From assembly GCA_021521415.1 (NCBI GenBank), contig JAIQDT010000834.1, positions 62,001 to 126,000 of the forward strand: a stretch of 64,000 nucleotides of DNA, read 5' to 3'. Source of the stretch: Bidens hawaiensis. Taxonomy: Eukaryota; Streptophyta; Magnoliopsida; Asterales; Asteraceae. Position numbers and translations under genes: made by a program. Below, piece by piece: positions 58,013 through 64,000 of the stretch. Positions within the stretch are counted from its first letter, which is position 1, and every line of letters starts with the position of its first letter. A model generated the notes under the pieces. That model was not told the DNA's origin and ran no database searches. It was given only the letters and a program-made list of their open reading frames with translations.

Positions 58013-58615
58013 CAGAGAACATAGGTTGCAAGTGACGAAAGATTCATGCAAGAACCGAAACAATCCCATATGCGGATTCTGAAGTATATATTACGATATG
58101 TACAAGGCACGAGTAGATTTGGTTTAACGTATGGATGCGGTAGAAGAGAGTTGATTGGTTTTTGTGATAGTAGTTATGGTATGGATTAAACGGATGGACG
58201 AGGTACCACCGGAATGGTGTTTTATTATGGTGGTGCATTGATCTCATGGCTCTCACAAAAACAACAAATCGTATCCTTGTCATCATGTGAATCTGAGTAC
58301 ATGGCAACATCAACCGCGGCTTGTCAAGCTATATGGTTAAGGGGATTATTAAGCGAGTTGACCGGGCATAAAGAAAAGGTGGTGACTTTACATGTGGATA
58401 ATAGATCCGCTATTGATCTGATGAAGAATCCGGTGTTTCATGGAAGAAGTAAGCATATCAATATTAGATTTCACTTCATTCGTGAATGTATTGAACGTGG
58501 TGAAGTCCAAGTTGAGCACATTAGTGGACAGAAACAAAAGGCGGATATTCTTACAAAAGCACTACCGAAGTTAAAGTTTGAAGAGATGAGAAATTGCTCG
58601 GGATTGAAGATTTGA
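58013..58615 (+). pseudogene. Copia RNase H (second copia element)
   Basis: The first part is scrambled: a copy of about 27 bases (AACATAGGTTGCAAGTGACG and flanks), also at 57896, is re-used at 58018. From 58214 the frame is open: YGGALISWLSQKQQIVSLSS, CESEYMATSTAACQAIWLRG, LHVDNRSAIDLMKNPVFHGR, KHINIRFHFIRECIERGEVQ, ADILTKALPKLKFEEM. Confidence 0.88.
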
Positions 58616-58644
58616 AAGGAACGAATCAAGATTAAGGGGGTGAA

Positions 58645-58923
58645 TGATAATTATAATCCCGATTCGTTAAAGATAAAACCAAGGGGTGGCTAGGTGGATC
58701 TCAAGGGTAGGATAAGGAGGAGATCAAAATTCAAATATATTATTATTAAATTTTATTTATTTAAATGTTTGTGTTTAGCTTTTTAGTTTTCTAGTTCTAG
58801 TCAAAGTGTGATTGTTAGGTTTATAAATACTTGAGTTTGTTTTATAATAATAAGAAGAAAAAAGAGAATTTGAGTTGAAAAAAAACCTTCCGTTCCTTAT
58901 TCGATTTCAATTATCCCACCACA
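58645..58923 (+). repeat. 3' LTR of the second copia element
   Basis: Starts TGATAATTATAATCCCG after the purine tract TTAAGGGGGTGAA. TATA-like TTATAAATACTTG lies at about 58820. The end is placed at CCCACCACA; the right boundary is approximate because no 5' LTR is available to compare. Confidence 0.6.
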
Positions 58924-59142
58924 GCCTTCCAAATTATATTTGCATTATCACAATATTTAATTCCATATCGGAATTGTTACTTGTTTCCACCTGACGTCAA
59001 CCACACCAATCTGATCTTCAAGTTTTCCTTTTTCGTCGATTTAATAACGTATATTAAAGTTCTGAAATCCAATTAGTTTCTCCAACAGTTGTTACATTAT
59101 TGTAGTAAACTCTAATATTATTTCAAAATCTTCGTATTTTTT
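58924..59142. other. Short non-coding spacer between retroelements
   Basis: AT-rich. Nothing recognised. Confidence 0.5.
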
Positions 59143-59775
59143 TGATATTTCCCGTGAAGGTAAGGTACCAAACACACCATGAAAAGAATAAGTCAAAGGG
59201 AGAAATCCGCGAAAAGTGTATCATTCGCAAGACGACACAGATCCATAACAGAGGAGATACTTGTAACAAGTTGAAATAATAAAGCACAACGGAAGTCCCA
59301 CCATGGACAGACACGTGGCAGAAATACACTGCTCAGTAACCCTGGAAAAAGTATGGACGCATGATGGACCGATAAAAATGATCCAACGCAGTACTTGCAC
59401 ATAAAGAAAGAATATAATACACCAGACTGTCCAACCAATCAGGAGAGAGTATCATGCTCAGCCATGATAATAGAAGGTTCCATTGAGTAGGGCATCTGGC
59501 CAAACCCTTCTCCCCCTTCTGCTATATATACAGAACCAGGTTTAACGGTAAAGGGATTCCATACTCTCTGAATTCTCAAAATAGATTCTTATCACTTAAC
59601 GAGCTCATGGTGTTCAGTTTTGCAGGTGAAACTTTCTGCTGGAACCCACGACCATTCATAATAACATTATCGGTAATTACTAACTTGAACCTATTAATGA
59701 TTTGTTTAGGTATTAATCTATCCCTGATTGAGATATTAGGTTAAACATAGTCGGGTTTAACTTAGTGTTTCTTCA
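59143..59775 (+). repeat. 5' LTR of the Tat-type gypsy element
   Basis: Assigned from TGATATTTCCCGTG to TTTCTTCA, just before TTGGCGC, a common primer-site start in these elements. TATA box CTATATATACAG at about 59522. The partner LTR is outside the window, so the ends are inferred. Confidence 0.6.
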
Positions 59776-59824
59776 TTGGCGCAGGCCGTATCGGCTAGAA
59801 CTGAAAAAACGATAATAAAACGTT

Positions 59825-60438
59825 ATGAGTTCTGGTAGAACTCCTCCTCCGACGCCTCAATCTTCCAACCGTGCAGGACCTAGCTTAGATGGGGCCCTGG
59901 AAGGAGGCTTGAGGCAGAGAGAAGATTATATCGAAGTTGAACGTTCCCAACTAGACGCATCGTTCTGCTTCACAGAAGCCCGTTTTAGCGGTCCGAAAGT
60001 CCTATCATAATGGAGGACGAAAAAGAAGACCCAGTAATGTTGCTGAAGAAGGAACAAGAAAGGATCAGCAGTGAGAAGACAGGCGATGGGAATCACCCTG
60101 CGTGCTATTGTTTTCTCAGGGGATGACGCGAAATCATCAGATGATAAAAGACACCCTCGCTGCCGCGAAAATGAAAGATTAATAAGCCACATAGACCAAC
60201 TAATGAAACAAGGAAGAAGCAAAGAAATGTCTTCTAACTTAAGGCGAGTGGCTAAGTCAAGGAATATTCGAGGGAAAAATGCGGAACCTAAAAGTGGAAG
60301 TGATGGCAAAAGCCCTGGGCCGAGAGACCAAGCGCAGGGGAAAAACATTTAAATTATTACCCCGACTCGGACGTGGATTTCTCCAAGCCGTACAGGCCTA
60401 AAGTTTTCGTAGAAAGATCAAAATTCATACAAAAGATA
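59825..60438 (+). pseudogene. Tat-type gag, N-terminal part
   Basis: MSSGRTPPPTPQSSNRAGPS opens a Ser/Pro-rich N-terminus for 61 codons. After stops and a shift, 60071-60352 continues with a basic, Arg/Lys-rich frame (MRRQAMGITLRAIVFSGDDA), then SPSRTGLKF-like sequence to the insertion at 60438. Non-functional. Confidence 0.65.
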
Positions 60439-62242
60439 TGTAACATCCCTAAAATTTTCATACCAATTTTGTCAATTTAGGAAGTTGAGGGACCAGTTAG
60501 TCATTTAGCTAAAGATATATGGAATCGACACATGTCCTATGACTCATCACCATGAAATAGACACTTGTCACGTGGTGGCAACATGGAAGGACACATGTCA
60601 ACATGTAACCACACATCTCCCCACGAAGTGACATGTAGCTAGTGACTAATCAATTATAATGTCACATGTCAACATCAAATAGCACAACTCATCATCAAGA
60701 ACGACACATGTCGCATGGTGGTGAGTGACGGTCCGACTAAGGATGGCTATAAATAGTGAACATTGGCTCCTCATTGTGGCATCTAAAAACACAAAACCAC
60801 TTTCACTTTCTCGTAGTTCGTGCCATCGAGTTGGAGTCTCGACGCTACTCTGAAGTCTCGACGTTTCACACCTCGACACTCTACGTATATTCGAAGTACT
60901 CCTTGTTTGTCCTTAAGCATTATACCCATTTTAAGATAAGAGTGTTGTTTAAGTTATTCTACTTTATAGCTTAGATCCTAGTCGAGAGTATAACATAAAC
61001 CTTGGAAAGTTTATAGATATATTTAAGCTTTTTTATATATATAAAGGCTTACAAAAATAAACGTTTCTTTATTATTAAGAAATATAAAGTTTTACATGCA
61101 AAAGTTATTTTTAATTGATTTTCTTCTAAACAAAGAAACATTAATTTTTATATAAAAGATATTTATAAATAATAAAACAGAAAAGAGTAACGGGCATGTA
61201 GTAACTGGAAGGGTGACAATATCGGTAGTCGAGTTTCTTGTCTAAGGAAAGTAATTCGTATAAATCCCAATCAACCGCGGGACTCTTTTCTTTCCTGGAG
61301 AGCTTGATAAGAGTGTTCGAACCTATTAGGCCAAAGCATGCCACACCAAACGTTATGTGAAAAAAAATGAATTTTGTCAAAATAAATGTTTTATCAAGGT
61401 TTAAAGCTACAAATTAGACTAAAGGTCTAAAGCTAGATCAACTGATCTAGATATTCATACAAAGATATTCTCGTAACTACAGGTTCGAGATAACATGCAC
61501 AACATAAATCCGTAATGACATTTTGATCATAACAAAGGTGAGTACATTGACTCTAAAACTAACGCGAAGGTGTTAGCATTTTATATATGATTTACAAATC
61601 AAAACACTTGGCTTGAATGGTTTTCAAAACGTTTGATGCGTAAAGGTAATCTAACAACATAGAATTCAGGCCATAAGTGCACGTATAGTTGGATCCAAGT
61701 TTATACACATGTTACGGATGAAAGGCCGTAACATGGCTAGTAAAGAGACTAAGTTGTAGGCGTACATAAAACTATGGTCAATCTGAATAAAAAGACTAGT
61801 GTGCTCCGTGGTTGTTCACTCGGGTGAAACAGTCCCACTGAGTGTGTAGATATACTAAAACAAATTACAATTGAACGGGTTTTAAATTCTTGCCAACATA
61901 AAATACTTGTTGTTTATTAATGTCATTCACCAACTTTTAGCTGACGTGTTATTTTAAACATATTCAGGTAATCAGTAGTAAGTGATAAGGACTAAGAGTA
62001 ACAGGGAGACATCTCATTGGAGATATAGAAGGATCCGTGGGCTCATTTTGTTAAACTCCTTATAAAACATGATTATGTTAAAATAAATGTTTTATATTAT
62101 CAAGGGTATTTAAATCCTTGTTTATATAAAGAATTATTTTGTCAAAAGAATTTTCCGTTGCAATAAAATAAACTCTGATATATTTTCAAAACCGATATCA
62201 ACTATTGGTCATATGTCTAGGCCCCTATGGCCGGGTTTGACA
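60439..62242 (+). mobile_element. Solo LTR inside the Tat-type gag
   Basis: 1,804 bp, TGTAACATCCCTAAAATT to GGCCGGGTTTGACA, flanked by AGATA (60434-60438) and AGATC (62243-62247), one mismatch. TATA box GGCTATAAATAG near 60746. Same family group as the LTR at 13847-25830. No internal region. ORFs within it are not supported. Confidence 0.85.
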
Positions 62243-62985
62243 AGATCGCGTAGGCTCCACTACCTTCCAACTCAAAACTACCATCCGCGGTGGGAAAATA
62301 TGATGGGATAACCGATGCAAGCGACCTTTTACAAAGTTTCATATCATCCAAAGGAGTGGCAGGTTGGACATTGCCTATATGGTTCCATATGTTCGCCTTC
62401 ACCCTCCATGGCACATCTAGGGAATGGTTCGAGAGACTCCCGGAAGGCCAGATCACAAGCTTCAAAGACTTGGTAGCAAAACTCTCTCTACACTTCAATC
62501 AACAATGGAGACATACCCGTGACCTCACCGATATATTGATCGTGTTATGCCGAGATAATGAGTCCGTCGAGGACTTCATCACGCGATATAATACAGAAGG
62601 CCTCAAAATAGGAGGGGTAAGCGAGGACATGATGAGAGCAAGCTTTCGCCAAGGAGTGCGGAGAGATGACCTCATCTGGTGCCTGTCAGGGAGATATGGC
62701 ATGCCAAAATCATGGAACGAATTCATGAGAGCAGCCAAGGTGTACGCTGACACTGAGAAATCCTTAAGCGGACGGGGACACTCTAGAGCTGATAGCAAGA
62801 GCGAACCCAAAGGGTTCAAGAACAACAAAAGAGAGCAAGGGTCAATATGGTCTCGAATCCAACCCTCTACAGAAACATCAACACCACCCCATGTTGCTCG
62901 ACCATTGTTAAAAGAAAAACAAAATGATCGAACTCGTGGATACAAGAACAGAAAATGGACTCCGTTGGCGAAAACAATGTCCTAA
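62243..62985 (+). pseudogene. Tat-type gag, capsid domain
   Basis: A 231-codon open stretch from about 62290 with the retrotransposon gag domain: YDGITDASDLLQSFISSKGV, WFHMFAFTLHGTSREWFERL, ITSFKDLVAKLSLHFNQQWR, ESVEDFITRYNTEGLKIGGV, RASFRQGVRRDDLIWCL and AAKVYADTEKSL, then a basic tail. It joins in sense with the gag remains before 60439. Confidence 0.88.
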
Positions 62986-63900
62986 ATCCTAGCAACAGAA
63001 CAATGTAGACTTACAGACACCTAAACCAATATTCAAGAGAAAGAATTTGGATAAATAAAAGTACTATAAGTTCCATGAAGACATTGGTCACAATACAGAC
63101 CACTGCACAATTTGAACAACGATATTGAGAATACAGTGAAGTCCGAAAAGCTCGAGCATCTGGTCATAGAAGCTATAAAGCATGCAAGAAATCAGGGACC
63201 GGGCAAAGACGATGCCCCCGCCCCCAAGAAAACAGATAAGGAATCTGAACACACACATGATACAAGGCGGAAGATGCAAGAGCACAAAAAGGCATACACC
63301 AAGCAGTGAGGCTTGGAAAGAGGAGCCAGTACTCTTCCCATGGGTCAAAGGAGGACTGCGCCTGAAACAACCGCTAATAAACACCACGTTGATAGGGCAT
63401 TATCGAAGCACCTATGTCTTCATCGACCAAGACAGTACTTTGGACATCATGTGTCAACAGTGTTTCGACTAGCTGGACGCATAAGGCAAAACGATGTTGG
63501 AACCAGTCAACGCACTGTCTCCGGGTTCTCGAATGAAATAACACATCCGTTGGAACAGCTAAAGTTCCCAGTAACGTTAAGTAATGGTAAACACTCGAGA
63601 ACCGAAGAGGTAGAAATTTTTGTATTGCCGGTGAAGTCCAAGCATGATGTGATCCTGGGAAGGGAAGCGATATGAGACTTCAATGCAAATCCTTCTACAA
63701 CACACGACATAATGGGCATCCCAACACCAACAGGGGTCGCGTTGATAAAACCGAACAAAGTTTTCCTAGTCACGGAAGGGTCAAAACCCCCCAAAAGCAC
63801 AAAAAATGGCTAGTAACAAAGAACCTAAGAAATGGATGCTCAATGCCAAGTTTCCACATCATACCATCTCCATCGGGCTTACCTTGTCGAGCAATATAAT
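62986..63900 (+). pseudogene. Tat-type gag tail and protease remnants
   Basis: Out-of-frame fragments: YHEDIGHNTDHCTI (a zinc-knuckle-like HxxxxHxxxC remnant, about 63070-63110), then NDIENTVKSEKLEHLVIEAI, and a protease-like frame 63313-63675 with GFSNEITHPLEQLKFPVTLS and VEIFVLPVKSKHDVILGREA. Many stops. From 63901 to the edge, SHMMNLLLRNVDVFSWQL-like sequence suggests the start of the reverse-transcriptase region in yet another frame. Confidence 0.7.
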
Positions 63901-64000
63901 CTCACATATGATGAATTTGCTGTTGAGAAACGTAGATGTGTTCTCATGGCAGTTACCTGACATGGTAAGTGTTCCGCATAGAATAACGGAATACACCTTG

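Larger units (their letters stand above)
56054..58923 (+). mobile_element. Ty1/copia retrotransposon, 3' half, decayed
   Basis: Begins inside the pre-integrase zinc motif (LHGKHVFNACMLGKHSR), abutting the chromovirus 5' LTR, and runs through integrase, reverse transcriptase and RNase H to a purine tract and a short 3' LTR. The gag-protease half is absent, presumably lost with the truncated end of the chromovirus. Multiple stops, shifts and deletions. Confidence 0.9.
59143..64000 (+). mobile_element. Ty3/gypsy element of Tat type, partial and decayed
   Basis: Starts at an LTR (59143-59775), followed by a primer-site-like TTGGCGCAGGCC, gag pieces, an inserted solo LTR (60439-62242), more gag, and protease remnants up to the window edge. 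Gag wording such as VGKYDGITDASD-like sequence and GVSEDMMRASFRQGVRRDDL is typical of Tat/Retand-type gypsy elements. Pol should follow beyond base 64000. Confidence 0.85.

Overview
The window is plant nuclear DNA, from a eudicot and most likely Asteraceae. That placement is inferred from the transposon families and gene sequences; no marker gene settles it. It holds three intron-containing host genes in a landscape that is mostly transposable elements. (1) The first 1.4 kb is the 5' part, on the minus strand, of an ER P5A-type ATPase (PDR2/MIA family); the rest lies beyond base 1. (2) At 34098-37420 (+) is a complete eight-exon plastid starch synthase II gene. (3) At 37638-39966 (-) is a complete nine-exon DCN1-like (AAR3-type, PONY/DUF298) cullin-neddylation gene. 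Starch synthase II and the DCN1-like gene converge, with 217 bp between stop codons.

Between 5 and 12 kb is a PIF/Harbinger-like non-autonomous element (5054-11986, TTA duplications) that carries a DnaJ zinc-finger fragment. It was split by a minus-strand non-autonomous LTR retrotransposon (5858-11580, two 1,234-bp LTRs). From 12157 to 32634 lies an Ivana/Oryco-like copia element with a perfect TAAAG duplication. Its gag is interrupted by a 12-kb insertion: a gypsy-type LTR (13847-25830) that itself contains a 3.1-kb solo LTR (15913-19029, TCACC duplication) and a young non-autonomous retrotransposon (19147-25628, TTAAT duplication). The young element has a sirevirus-like architecture and a possibly spliced, proline-rich/coiled-coil extra gene. 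The copia 3' LTR is split by a Mutator-like element filled with a 42-bp minisatellite.

Downstream of the host genes is a long fold-back element (about 40160-44575). A 3.5-kb hAT transposon (40965-44479, perfect 8-bp duplication TGGTGCAT) landed in its right arm. The hAT carries a broken transposase and, convergent to it, a separate 83-residue BED-finger ORF. Next come a Tourist-like MITE (44767-45048), a GC-rich LTR-like stretch with a 41-bp minisatellite, and a minus-strand chromodomain gypsy element (Tekay/Del type, 47628-56053, truncated 3' LTR). That element sits against the 3' half of a decayed copia element (56054-58923). The window ends in a decayed Tat-type gypsy element (59143 onward) interrupted by a 1.8-kb solo LTR (60439-62242).

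No transposon-encoded polyprotein in the window is intact. The extra ORF of the young 19-25 kb element and the BED ORF are the only transposon genes that look open and possibly expressible. All database-type identifications come from recognition of protein motifs and sequence structure; nothing was searched or aligned by computer.
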